Shown here: piece by piece, positions 24,522 through 33,063 of the stretch
Layout of the letters: the number at the start of each line of letters is the position of its first letter
How positions within the stretch are numbered: position 1 is the stretch's first letter
NCBI GenBank assembly: GCA_964450435.1
Contig: CAYVCX010000009.1
Coordinates: forward strand, 1 to 64,000
Direction of reading: 5' to 3'
DNA from: SKLM01 sp964450435
Lineage (GTDB): Bacteria; Chloroflexota; Anaerolineae; B4-G1
Length of the DNA: 64,000 bases
Position numbers and translations under genes: made by a program
Notes under the pieces: model-generated
Told to the model about the DNA's origin: nothing
The model's input: the letters and a program-made list of their open reading frames with translations, nothing else
Databases searched by the model: none

Positions 24522-25257
24522 AGCCGCTCCGTGGCCCGCTGAACAACTGCGGATGGCCTCGGTGGAGATCACCCAGCGCTGCAACAATCGTTGCGCCTAC
24601 TGCGATCAGACTCGTTCTAAGCGGGACATGCCTCTCTCTAGGTTTCAAGGCCTCCTGGACGAGCTGGAGAGGCAAGATACGGAGGCGGTGGCCCTGGGCG
24701 GAGGGGAGCCAACTCTCCATCTGGGGTTGCGCCCGCTTCTTGAGGCAGCGCGACAGAGGGAGCTGCGGACCGGGCTGACCACCAATGGGCGTGCCCCGCG
24801 TCAGGTGCTCTCTCTGGCCGAAGCGGGTCTGCTCGACCGCTTTGGAGTCTCGGCGGGCAAGGGGGCCTGGAAAACGCTGGTCTCCCATCCCCGTGCCGTC
24901 ACCAACCTGCTCCTGCTGCGGGGCGGGCTCTCGCAGGTCCTTGATTGGGCGACCGCCGCGGTCAGGCTGGGCGCCAAGTACCTGCTTCTCCTGTCTTACA
25001 AAGGAGCCCGGGGCGAGTTTGTCTCCACGACAGACGAGTTGGCCGATGCCTTCGGCTTGCTCACTGGCGTGGGACGGCAGGCCGGCATCACTGTGGCCGC
25101 CGACACGTACACGATGCGCCGCCTGGGGCTGACAGAGACTTGCGGCGACAGTTTCGTCCGCTTCGACTTGAACGGGAAAGCCGACTACTGCTGCTTTCCG
25201 ACTTGCGAATATCGGCCGCCGGAGCCGGAAAACACCTCGGGTGGCTGCTCCAATTAG
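24511..25257 (+). CDS. Radical SAM enzyme with Cys-rich C-terminus
   Basis: The protein has 248 aa from the ATG at 24511. CNNRCAYC supplies the CX3CX2C ligands (C24, C28, C31) for the [4Fe-4S] cluster; GGGEP (63-67) is the SAM-binding motif. The C-terminus has C211, C227, C228, C232 and C246, which may bind an auxiliary cluster as in short SPASM/twitch domains. Reductive SAM cleavage to a 5'-deoxyadenosyl radical is expected; the substrate is unknown. Peptide modification is one option given the coupled upstream gene, but no short precursor peptide was recognised. Confidence 0.82.
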   Translation: MTIRAAPWPAEQLRMASVEITQRCNNRCAYCDQTRSKRDMPLSRFQGLLDELERQDTEAVALGGGEPTLHLGLRPLLEAARQRELRTGLTTNGRAPRQVLSLAEAGLLDRFGVSAGKGAWKTLVSHPRAVTNLLLLRGGLSQVLDWATAAVRLGAKYLLLLSYKGARGEFVSTTDELADAFGLLTGVGRQAGITVAADTYTMRRLGLTETCGDSFVRFDLNGKADYCCFPTCEYRPPEPENTSGGCSN

Positions 25258-26149
25258 CAAGTGCCGAGACTGGCAGTCCGGCGCGAGCTTGTCATTGGCA
25301 AGCGCCCCAGTGAATCAAGGGGATCGGCGCTCTGGCATTCAGGACGAGGACAGCGGGCAGGAGAGCAAAGAGCAGCCCATGGACGGCCCTCGGTCTCCGC
25401 GATCCGCTGGGCTTGCGAGGTGGGCAACAAGATCCGTTAAGAGACCGCTCACACTCCCCAGCGGGTTCTCCTGGACACCTCCTTTCTCCCAGGCTCACGA
25501 TGCCAGCCCTCGAGCTTGAGCCTCGACTCGCTTGGGCTGTTGCGCACACAAGCGACAGGGACGTCGTTGTCGATAGAATGCGTGGGGCGTTGCACACTGA
25601 TCACGTCGAGCCCCCCTCGTGGTCAGTTCTCTCAAGGAAGGCCAACCCGGGATAGCGTTGTTGTGGCCTCTGTGTACGCCATCAAGCCCCGTCGTACCGT
25701 TCGGGTGGACCCAGCCAGCGCCTGACGCCTCTTCTTCGCCCCCTCCTGGCCCCTCAATCTTTCTCAACCCCGCTCATCCCACTCCGGAGAGGATCCAATC
25801 AATCTGTCCGCAGTTCACCCTATCTGACCAAAGGGCGCGGCCCGTAACACCGCATTCCGCCAATCACAACCCGAAGTCGATCGGTATCCCGGTCGCCTCT
25901 TCCCCCTCTTCGCGATCTCGGCCCCCATCCTGAGTGTGTGGCCACCCACGCGCTGATCCGCCGGGGCACTCCAGAGCAACAGGCCCAAACGAGCCATCAC
26001 GCCTGCTGCCTCCACGCACAACAAGTGCGCTGCAAGGCCTGCCGCGGCCCTCATAGTCTGGCCCGGCTTCCTGCACCCCGCGCCGCCGCCAGGCGTGAGC
26101 CCCGAAGGCGTTGCCTCCCTGAACCTGATGAAGTGAGGAGCATCAACCG
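25258..26149. other. Non-coding or unrecognised stretch before the assembly gap
   Basis: No gene with a ribosome site and a recognisable product. A minus-strand frame 25864-26076 (GTG, 70 codons) is open, but no site precedes it. Confidence 0.4.
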
Positions 26150-26249
26150 NNNNNNNNNNNNNNNNNNNNNNNNNNNNNNNNNNNNNNNNNNNNNNNNNNN
26201 NNNNNNNNNNNNNNNNNNNNNNNNNNNNNNNNNNNNNNNNNNNNNNNNN
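26150..26249. other. Assembly gap of 100 N
   Basis: Exactly 100 unknown bases, a scaffold placeholder whose true length is unknown. To its right a minus-strand frame (26250-26364) reads NTFSRIYSGQTGSS and runs into the gap, so a gene may be broken here. Confidence 0.95.
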
Positions 26250-26514
26250 CCGGCGCGATGCCAACATCATACGCCGACCACGAAACGCCGCCCGCGGCAC
26301 GGGTCCAAGCGACCGAGCTGCCCGTCTGTCCGGAGTAGATCCTTGAGAACGTGTTGACGTCCAAGCGAGGGAGGCTATCGCCTTAAGACACGTCCGCCGC
26401 TGCCTCTCACGGCGAACCTGGCATCTGATCGGGCCAGCAGCCGCACCGCGCCGTCCAGGTCGACAGCCAGAGGCTAACTCTTGGAGGAGCTCGCTGAAAT
26501 AGTGGATTTGCGCC

Positions 26515-26544
26515 TTGACAGGGCCCTCAGAGGTATGGTATGCT
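26515..26544 (+). promoter_or_regulatory. Candidate promoter of the 35-kb transfer operon
   Basis: TTGACA (26515-26520), 18-bp spacer, TATGCT (26539-26544) with an extended -10 TG one base upstream. It lies about 590 bp before the first gene of the plus-strand run and is the best promoter seen between the gap and that gene. Confidence 0.5.
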
Positions 26545-27136
26545 GTCCAAGAAGCTCCAAGGATCCTTCAACGTATCCGTGGAGTGGGAGCTGTATCCTC
26601 GTTTACAATTGCATAGTGAGCCGCCACGCCCTGCCGGTTCCGGCGCCCGTTTCTCTGTGGAGGGCACCCTCACCAAGCCAGGGGGTCGTTTGGCGCGACG
26701 TTGCAACGGCAGCTTGGATGCTGGAGCGGCGTCGTCTCCTCATTTCAGCCAGATGCATCCCTGTTCCACACCTTTCTAGGGCCCATTGGCACGGGCTAGG
26801 TTCCTATGTGAGCAATAGCTTCCCCTGGCGAGCCGGGGGCTGGTATCCACCCTCCTTGCTGGAGCGCGAGGGTGCGCTCTTGTCGCACAGTCGATACCAC
26901 TACCCCTCATCGCCGAACTCTGTCAGGAGCAACAGCTGACAGGCCGGGGGCTCCGACGTACGGTAGAACACCTCCTTTCGCTCTCCCACCTATCTTGCAT
27001 GTATGCATTGACGCCTCCGGGCGTCCCTGCGTCCCATCACCCTCCGGCGCCCCGGGAAAGCTACGCACACTGACCCGCACCTGAGGTTTTCGCCCCAGGC
27101 CGATTGCGCAACTGCTCACACCCGTGGAGGTTTGTG
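26545..27136 (+). other. Long untranslated leader of the transfer operon
   Basis: About 590 bp between the candidate promoter and the ParB-like gene. It contains a ctgtcag/ctgacag hairpin (26920-26926 / 26936-26942) and a tgcat/atgca dyad near 26996-27007. I recognise no riboswitch class. Leader control of the operon is possible. Confidence 0.4.
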
Positions 27137-27805
27137 GTGGGCTACGCCGATCTATTTCCAACAACTGAACCGACGACCGTCCCCCTCTCGGACATCGCCG
27201 ACCAGCGCGCCGTCGACCCGGGAGAGTATCCCGCGGATTTCATAGCGCACATTCGCGAAAGGGGCCTGCCCCGCCCCATCCTGCTGGCCTCCGCCAATGG
27301 AGGAGGGCCTCCGTACCGGGCCCTCGTCGAGGGCCATCTTATTCCGGCGTTCAAACAAGCCCGCCTCGAAACCCTGCAGGCCATCGTATACGAGGCCGAC
27401 GGATTGCGGGCAGCGAGGGACAAGCTCGTCACACGCTCCCAGCGCAGCCGGGATCCACTGGAGCGAGCGTGTCTGTGCCAGGAGCCTCGGCAGCTCGCCG
27501 ACTTGACGGTCGAGGAGGCGGCCGATCTGCTCGGAGCCAGCGCTCTCTCCGTCAATCGCTACCTCAACTTCCTCGACCTTCCCCCCTTCCTCCAGCGACT
27601 GCTGGCGCGGGGTGTCCTGGGAACCGCCCACGCTCTGGCGTGCGCCGAAGCTCCCGCTGAGAAGCTCGAGCCATTGACTCACACCATTCTTCAGCATCGG
27701 CTGTCTCAGCGAGAGACCTCGAGGCTGGTCAAGATGGTCGAGCGATTCCCAAAGAGACCCGTGGCCGATTTGACCGAGGAAATGATGGCGGACCGCGCCC
27801 AGTGA
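27137..27805 (+). CDS. ParB/Spo0J-like DNA-binding protein
   Basis: The protein has 222 aa from a GTG with GGAGG 6 nt upstream. The N-terminal third (VPLSDIADQRAVDPGEYPADF, then YRALVEGHLIPAFKQAR) parallels the ParB CTPase domain but lacks the classic GERR box, which reads VEGH here. A KorB-type helix-turn-helix follows: LTVEEAADLLGASALSVNRYL. The C-terminus is short. No ParA gene is adjacent, although CpaE-type ParA-fold proteins are downstream. It may partition the element or repress the transfer operon at whose head it stands. It overlaps the next gene by 4 nt. Confidence 0.75.
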   Translation: MGYADLFPTTEPTTVPLSDIADQRAVDPGEYPADFIAHIRERGLPRPILLASANGGGPPYRALVEGHLIPAFKQARLETLQAIVYEADGLRAARDKLVTRSQRSRDPLERACLCQEPRQLADLTVEEAADLLGASALSVNRYLNFLDLPPFLQRLLARGVLGTAHALACAEAPAEKLEPLTHTILQHRLSQRETSRLVKMVERFPKRPVADLTEEMMADRAQ

Positions 27806-28206
27806 GGACGGAAGTGAAGGAACATAGCATCGATTGCCAGCGCTATACCTCCCAACTCACGGGGAGCCGAAGGAAAACCCTGGAGCAGCTAGCCACGGAT
27901 ATGGAGCTCGACGCCGTCACCCTACGCCGTGCCGCACTGCTTCTCCTGGCCGAGCCACGCATGGTAGTCCCGGCCGCAATCGCCTACGCGCGCTACCTGA
28001 CGAACACCGAGGTGGGCCAAGCTTTAACCCTAATCGAGCGAGGCGTCGAGCGCATGCGACAGGCCGGGAACGAGGGCCTGACACCGAACCAGGCCAAGGT
28101 TGCATCCCTGGTGCTCCACCATATCCACCTCTGGGCGGACGAAGCTGCGGATGCACTCCAGGACCTCCCCACACAGGTCCGGCCTCGCGCAGTGGAGAGA
28201 GCATGA
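27802..28206 (+). CDS. Hypothetical helical protein
   Basis: The protein has 134 aa, with a GTG start overlapping the ParB-like stop (GTGA) and a stop overlapping the next start (ATGA). The sequence is mostly helical (TLEQLATDMELDAVTLRRAAL, then EVGQALTLIERGVERMRQ) with no membrane segment. I recognise no family. Tight coupling with the ParB-like gene suggests a joint regulatory role. Confidence 0.65.
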   Translation: MRTEVKEHSIDCQRYTSQLTGSRRKTLEQLATDMELDAVTLRRAALLLLAEPRMVVPAAIAYARYLTNTEVGQALTLIERGVERMRQAGNEGLTPNQAKVASLVLHHIHLWADEAADALQDLPTQVRPRAVERA

Positions 28207-28337
28207 CATATGTACTTGACGAAGCAATCCTCACTCGCTGGGTCGCGAAGGCCCCCGCACCGCGCTTTGGGGCCCGTTCCCTCAGAGAGGATGCTCGCAC
28301 GCTCGTGGAAGGCAAATCAGGCAAGGAGGCCGAGTAA
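28203..28337 (+). CDS. 44-aa hypothetical protein
   Basis: The ATG overlaps the preceding stop and the TAA is followed at once by the CpaB start, so it is embedded in the coupled series. The product begins MTYVLDEAILTRW and is basic and soluble. It has no known motif. Its existence rests on the tight fit between its neighbours. Confidence 0.6.
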   Translation: MTYVLDEAILTRWVAKAPAPRFGARSLREDARTLVEGKSGKEAE

Positions 28338-29615
28338 ATGCGATCGCGCATATCGCTCGTGTTGGGGCTGATCCTGGCGGTCGGGGCTTTCGTGGCCCTC
28401 TTCGTCGTTGGACAGCTCGTCAATCCCTCCCCCTACCGGGTGGTGGTGGTAGTGAGAGAAGCAGCCGCTGGAACTGCGCTGAGGTCGGACATGGTCGCCA
28501 CCGACGCCCAGTCCGTCTCTCCAAAGGTGGCCAGCGAATATGTACTCGAGCAGGACCTCGACCAGTATCTCGGGGCCACCATCGTGAGCTCGCTCCATCC
28601 CGGACAGCCGCTGATGCACGCTCACTTGGTGAGGGCGGGCAATCCGGCCGCCGACAACCACCTTTCTTTGCTCCTGGAGGACGAGAGCATGGCTGCCATG
28701 GTGATCCCGGTGGATGCCAGGAAGGCTCCTCAGAATCTGCGGCCCGGGGACCGGGTTGATTTCCTGTACGCGGTGGGAAGGGTCCAGACACAGAACGCAC
28801 CAGTCCCCACGCCGCCCTCTCACTCGGCAGGCGCCGTTGCGTCTGAGGTCACGACGCCAACGGTCGGAAGCCCTGAGAGGGCAGACGCACCAGCGACGCC
28901 CCTGCCCGAGTTCCAGTTCCCCGTGGCGAAGGCCGTCGTCCGAAACATGGAGATCCTGGACACCGTCCACGACGAGCAGCCCAACCCCGCGTATGGGGGC
29001 CCCAATTCCAGTGAGCCTCCGACTGTCCAGGGGGAGTTGAAGGCCATCCAGGTTGCGGTACCCCGCAAGAAGACCGAGATCCTTCACTACGCCATCACCA
29101 CCGGCGACTACCAGATTGCGGTCCTGTCGCCCAACGCGCCTCGCCCCGAGCACGACAGCCCCACCCTGGGCATGACGTGGGAGGACCTCAGAGCCTTCTT
29201 CTGGAAGGAACGGGGGCTGGCCCTGGAGGTCGTGACGCATACAGCCAGGCTCGACGGACCAGGGGCCGCTGCCCTGGTGACGACGCCGGACGGGACCTCT
29301 GTGTTGAGCACCCCGGAGACAGACCCCACAGCCACGACCACGCCGGGTCCGGGGCCCAGGCAAGGGGGTGCGACAAGCTCCCCTGCCTCCGGGACTTCCT
29401 TGACCGGTGCCGACGAGTCCGCCAGCCCGACCCCGGCGCAGGCGGTGGCTGATGCGGATGGTTCGGAGCCATCAACAGAGACACCGCTGCATATAGGCGA
29501 AGGGATCGCCGCTGGAGCGCTGGGCAGGGGGCTTGCCTGCCTCGGCGGTCTCCTCCTCGTGGTGCTCGTTGGCCTCGCCGCCGCTTCCGTGCTGCGTGGA
29601 AGAGACAGAAGCTAG
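28338..29615 (+). CDS. cpaB: CpaB/RcpC-type SAF-domain protein, Tad cluster 1
   Basis: The protein has 425 aa with AGGAGG upstream. An N-terminal membrane segment (residues about 5-27) is followed by the SAF domain (RVVVVVREAAAGTALRSDM) and the conserved MVIPVDARKAPQNLRPGDRVDFLY block. A Thr/Pro/Ser-rich linker leads to a second, C-terminal membrane segment (about 395-418), which is unusual for CpaB. In diderm bacteria CpaB/RcpC stabilises the secretin; no secretin is encoded here, so it probably acts in the cell wall zone of a monoderm. It is the first Tad gene of cluster 1. Confidence 0.88.
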   Translation: MRSRISLVLGLILAVGAFVALFVVGQLVNPSPYRVVVVVREAAAGTALRSDMVATDAQSVSPKVASEYVLEQDLDQYLGATIVSSLHPGQPLMHAHLVRAGNPAADNHLSLLLEDESMAAMVIPVDARKAPQNLRPGDRVDFLYAVGRVQTQNAPVPTPPSHSAGAVASEVTTPTVGSPERADAPATPLPEFQFPVAKAVVRNMEILDTVHDEQPNPAYGGPNSSEPPTVQGELKAIQVAVPRKKTEILHYAITTGDYQIAVLSPNAPRPEHDSPTLGMTWEDLRAFFWKERGLALEVVTHTARLDGPGAAALVTTPDGTSVLSTPETDPTATTTPGPGPRQGGATSSPASGTSLTGADESASPTPAQAVADADGSEPSTETPLHIGEGIAAGALGRGLACLGGLLLVVLVGLAAASVLRGRDRS

Positions 29616-29634
29616 TATCTCCTGGAGGTGACGT

Positions 29635-31050
29635 GTGAGCGTTCAATCGGGCCTGCCGACGCAGAGGAGACAACCAGCAGGCGATGAAGAACCCGGTGAT
29701 GTCAAGAGCGTCACCCGCGTGATCGTCTGCGCTCCCCCGGAAGACAGTCGACTTTTCGTCTCTTCGCTGCCACCGGGGAACGAACGCGGTGTGGAGGTCG
29801 TGACGTTCCACGACGATTGCTCAGCGCTGGAGAATGACATCGAGCAGATGGAGCCCGACGTGGTCGTGCTCAGCCCGCAATCCCGCAACTACTCCAACGC
29901 CCTGGTCGAGCGCCTGCGGCGGCGGCCCGATTTTCTGGTCTTGGTGGTTGGCCTGGTCCCGCCGCACGGAGACTGGGGATCTGAGATGAAGGCTGCCGGG
30001 GCTGCCGGGTTCCTGACGACTCCGGTCACCTCCGCCACCATCGACAAGCTCCTGGCCTCCCTCCCCAAGTGGACCAGCGAGGCCGCTCTGGAGCGGTCAT
30101 CTCCCGCCTTCCTCTATGACCTAAAGCCGGAAGCAGCCCGGGCCATGGCCGCCCAGGGCTACCGCCGCGGGGTCTACGCCTCGTGGTCGCCAAAGGGCGG
30201 CTCCGGCAAGACGACCCTGGCCTGCAACACGGCCGTGCTGCTCGGTGTCCTCTGCCAGCGGCCCACCTTGCTCATCGACGCCAATATGAGCGGCGGCCAC
30301 GTATGGCTGCACATGGGACTCAGACCCAGGACCAACACATACAGCTTGGCCACGGTCTTCCAGGCGAATGGCGGCCGTCTGACGCCGAGCGAGCTGAGCG
30401 AGCACGTGGTCCCCTATGGCCAGGCCCTGGACGTGCTGCCGGGGATCGTGCGCGTGGAGCAAGCAGGCAGCGACGTGCTTCGAGGGACACACGGGGACCG
30501 CTTCATGGAGGGGCTTCTGACGCTGGCGCAGCGGCAGTATGACTTCGTCATCGTCGACCTGGGATCATCCCCCAACGTCAGCGTCCACCTCACCGCCCTC
30601 CGGGAGAGCGACCGGGTGCTGGTGGTGGTCACCCCGGACCGCACGGCTCTGGTCGACGCCAAGAACACCATCGAGACCCTTGAGCAAGCTATGGGGATAA
30701 CGCGCGATCACTTCTGGCTGATCATCAACATGTACACGGAGGAATCCGGCTTATCGCGTAAGCAGATCCCCAGCTGGATTGAGCTGGCCGAGATGGGCCT
30801 GATCCCTCTCGATCCGGCCGGGCGGGTGATGAAGACGACCAATACCGGCGTGCCGTTCGTGATGGAGCACATGAAAGAGAAAGACCCGGCGCCGGATGTG
30901 GCCGCCGTGCTGGAGGGTTTCGCCGCCGTGGCGATGAACATCTACCCGCCTTTCCGCCCGGTGTGGGAGGATCGCCACCAACGGATGAGAGACTACCAGG
31001 GCAAAGGCCTCGGAGCGCTGTTCCAGCGCATCTTGAAGTCGCCGATCTAG
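29635..31050 (+). CDS. cpaE: CpaE/TadZ ATPase, Tad cluster 1
   Basis: The protein has 471 aa, with a GTG start behind GGAGGTG. An N-terminal receiver-like domain (about 28-145) precedes a ParA/MinD-type ATPase with an intact deviant Walker A, KGGSGKTT (187-194), followed by LLIDANMSGG and VIVDLGSSP. TadZ/CpaE proteins position Tad pilus machines at the cell pole or membrane. This is the catalytically intact one of two copies in the operon. Confidence 0.88.
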   Translation: MSVQSGLPTQRRQPAGDEEPGDVKSVTRVIVCAPPEDSRLFVSSLPPGNERGVEVVTFHDDCSALENDIEQMEPDVVVLSPQSRNYSNALVERLRRRPDFLVLVVGLVPPHGDWGSEMKAAGAAGFLTTPVTSATIDKLLASLPKWTSEAALERSSPAFLYDLKPEAARAMAAQGYRRGVYASWSPKGGSGKTTLACNTAVLLGVLCQRPTLLIDANMSGGHVWLHMGLRPRTNTYSLATVFQANGGRLTPSELSEHVVPYGQALDVLPGIVRVEQAGSDVLRGTHGDRFMEGLLTLAQRQYDFVIVDLGSSPNVSVHLTALRESDRVLVVVTPDRTALVDAKNTIETLEQAMGITRDHFWLIINMYTEESGLSRKQIPSWIELAEMGLIPLDPAGRVMKTTNTGVPFVMEHMKEKDPAPDVAAVLEGFAAVAMNIYPPFRPVWEDRHQRMRDYQGKGLGALFQRILKSPI

Positions 31051-31063
31051 AACCGGAGACCGT

Positions 31064-32521
31064 ATGGTGAACACCAGCCATCCTTTTCGCGAGGACCAGG
31101 TCGGGCTCCTTGCCCACCAGATGCGGCAGGTCCACGAGGAAGCCGCAGCCCAGGGCGATTTGATGGCGCGCTTCGTCCAGCGAGTCCGTCAGTCCACAGC
31201 CGAGGAGTTCCCAGCCCATCGAATTCTGACAGCCGACGACGGCGTGCGGAACTGGGTGGAGGACTTCGCCCGGGACTGGCTCCAGACGCAGCGGGAAGAG
31301 GCGCGTGCTTCGGGAAAGCCTCAGGTCATGGGGACCGAGGACGAGCTTGTCCGCAACGTCGTGGCCAACGTGCTGGGCCTCGGGGAACTGGAGACCCTGC
31401 GACAAATGGAGGACGTAGAGGACATCGCCATCAACGGGCCGGAGGAGGCTTACGTCTTCCGGCGCGGGAGGTGGGAGCCGGTGGCTGGTGTCGAGTGGGG
31501 CTCGGAGGACGATCTCCTGGAACTCCTCAACCGCGCCATCGCACCCACGGGCCGCCAGGTGACGCCCTTGAGGCCGATCTGTGATGCCATCCTCCCGGGC
31601 GGCGACCGCATCAACATCGTCATGCGCCCCTGTGCGAACCCCTCGCCCTGCGTCAGCATTCGGGTCAGGGCCCCGCAGCGGATCTCGTTCCTCGACCTGG
31701 TCACCGTGCCCCAGAGACGAGGAACGGGACACCCGGACTGGCACGTGCCTGACTACACATCCTTGGCCAGCGATGGGGCTATGCTCAACGCCCTCGCCGC
31801 CACGTTTCTCCACATGGCCGTGGTGGCTGGGCTCAACATCCTGGTCGTCGGAGCCACCGGGGTGGGCAAGACCACGGTCCTGAGCGCGCTGGGCGAGCTG
31901 ATCCCTCGCGGTCGCCGCATCGTGGTCATCGAGGACACACCCGAGCTGCGCATGCGCGACGCCGAATGTGACAAGCCGGGCAACTGCATCTACTTCCTCA
32001 CCCGACTCCGAGGGCTCGAGGGCACCTCGGCGGTCACGCAGACGGATCTGGTCCGGGCTTCGCTCCGTCAACGACCCGACGCCCTCACCCTGGGAGAGGC
32101 CAGGGGCGGTGAGATCCTGGACCTGCTCAAGGCGTTGGCCACCGGCCACCGCAACGGCCTGACATCCCTGCACGCCGAGGGGGTCGAGGAGGTGCCTACC
32201 CGCATCAAACAGATGTTCCAGGAGGCCGAGGTGCGGGTGGGGATCACGAACGAGGTGGTAGCTCAGTGGATAGCCCAGGCCTTCCACCTGGTGATCTCGC
32301 TGGGGATATCCCCTGACGGAAGGCGCTACGTGAAGCAGATCCTCGAGTTCTCGGGAAGGGTGGAGGGAGAACAGCCCGCGCGGCAGATCCTTTTCCGCCA
32401 CGACCCCGAGGCAGGAGAGCTGACGTGGACAGGTATGCGCCTGGCACGGACTGACTTGTTGGAGGAACAGGGACTTGATTTTCAGACCGTCGTCGATCTC
32501 GCAAACCGGGAGGGCCGCTGA
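31064..32521 (+). CDS. cpaF: CpaF/TadA secretion ATPase, Tad cluster 1
   Basis: The protein has 485 aa. The N-terminal domain includes DVEDIAINGPEEAYV, typical of CpaF. The motor has Walker A GATGVGKTT (from residue 263), an Asp box VIEDTPELR, Walker B-like TLGEARGGEIL and His box TSLHAEG. These hexameric ATPases power Flp pilus extension and retraction. The GGAG site is 7 nt before the ATG. It should pair with the TadB/TadC membrane proteins directly downstream. Confidence 0.93.
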   Translation: MVNTSHPFREDQVGLLAHQMRQVHEEAAAQGDLMARFVQRVRQSTAEEFPAHRILTADDGVRNWVEDFARDWLQTQREEARASGKPQVMGTEDELVRNVVANVLGLGELETLRQMEDVEDIAINGPEEAYVFRRGRWEPVAGVEWGSEDDLLELLNRAIAPTGRQVTPLRPICDAILPGGDRINIVMRPCANPSPCVSIRVRAPQRISFLDLVTVPQRRGTGHPDWHVPDYTSLASDGAMLNALAATFLHMAVVAGLNILVVGATGVGKTTVLSALGELIPRGRRIVVIEDTPELRMRDAECDKPGNCIYFLTRLRGLEGTSAVTQTDLVRASLRQRPDALTLGEARGGEILDLLKALATGHRNGLTSLHAEGVEEVPTRIKQMFQEAEVRVGITNEVVAQWIAQAFHLVISLGISPDGRRYVKQILEFSGRVEGEQPARQILFRHDPEAGELTWTGMRLARTDLLEEQGLDFQTVVDLANREGR

Positions 32522-32669
32522 CGTGCGGCGTGCCTCTGCCAGGCGGCTGCCGGATCACCGGGTTTGTCGCCATCCTTTCGCCACCGCCGCAGGGCGTCGT
32601 CACCGAACACACACAGTCCCCTCGCCCGACACGCTCATTGTGGCGAAGAGGCACAGCGAGGAACAACCG

Positions 32670-33059
32670 ATGACCACACCGGGACTCGTATCGGTGACCC
32701 TCGGGGGCACCGTCCACGTCAAGGCTGTGTGCAACTGCAACGGGTCCGCCTTCCAGAGACTCGCAGAGAGAATCCACTCCACCGGCTCCACCACGGCTCA
32801 CGAGGTGTTCAAGGCCGCTCAAGAGGTGGGCTTCGGCTGTTCCAAATGCCTGTTCGTGATCGGGCCGAACGTGGTGATGAGAGCGGCGGAATGCGCAGAG
32901 ACACCTGCCGCCTACCTCACCACCTTTGAACACCCCACCTATCACCCCGGAGTCGGAGATCGCGCCCGCAGCTGCCTGGCGATCGTCAGCCTGGGGCTCG
33001 GGCACCTGAAGCACAAGCAGGGTGCGACGAGCAACGACATAAGTCAGGGGGAGGCGTAG
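32670..33059 (+). CDS. Bfd-like [2Fe-2S] domain protein inside the Tad cluster
   Basis: The protein has 129 aa from the ATG at 32670 with GAGG upstream. C21 and C23 (CNC), then C57 and C60 (CSKC), with the intervening helix-turn pattern (FQRLAERIHSTGSTTAHEV), match the cysteine layout of bacterioferritin-associated ferredoxin domains, where two Cys pairs (CXC and CXXC) about 33 residues apart hold a [2Fe-2S] cluster. The C-terminal 65 residues are unassigned. It sits between cpaF and tadB, where no such protein is part of known Tad systems. A redox or iron signal could be read by the pilus machine; this is inference. Confidence 0.65.
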   Translation: MTTPGLVSVTLGGTVHVKAVCNCNGSAFQRLAERIHSTGSTTAHEVFKAAQEVGFGCSKCLFVIGPNVVMRAAECAETPAAYLTTFEHPTYHPGVGDRARSCLAIVSLGLGHLKHKQGATSNDISQGEA

Positions 33060-33063
33060 GTCA

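Noticed and set aside
26250..26364. Minus-strand frame entering the N gap (NTFSRIYSGQTGSS)
   Set aside because: It may be part of a real gene broken by the gap, but only about 38 codons are visible and no start or family can be supported.
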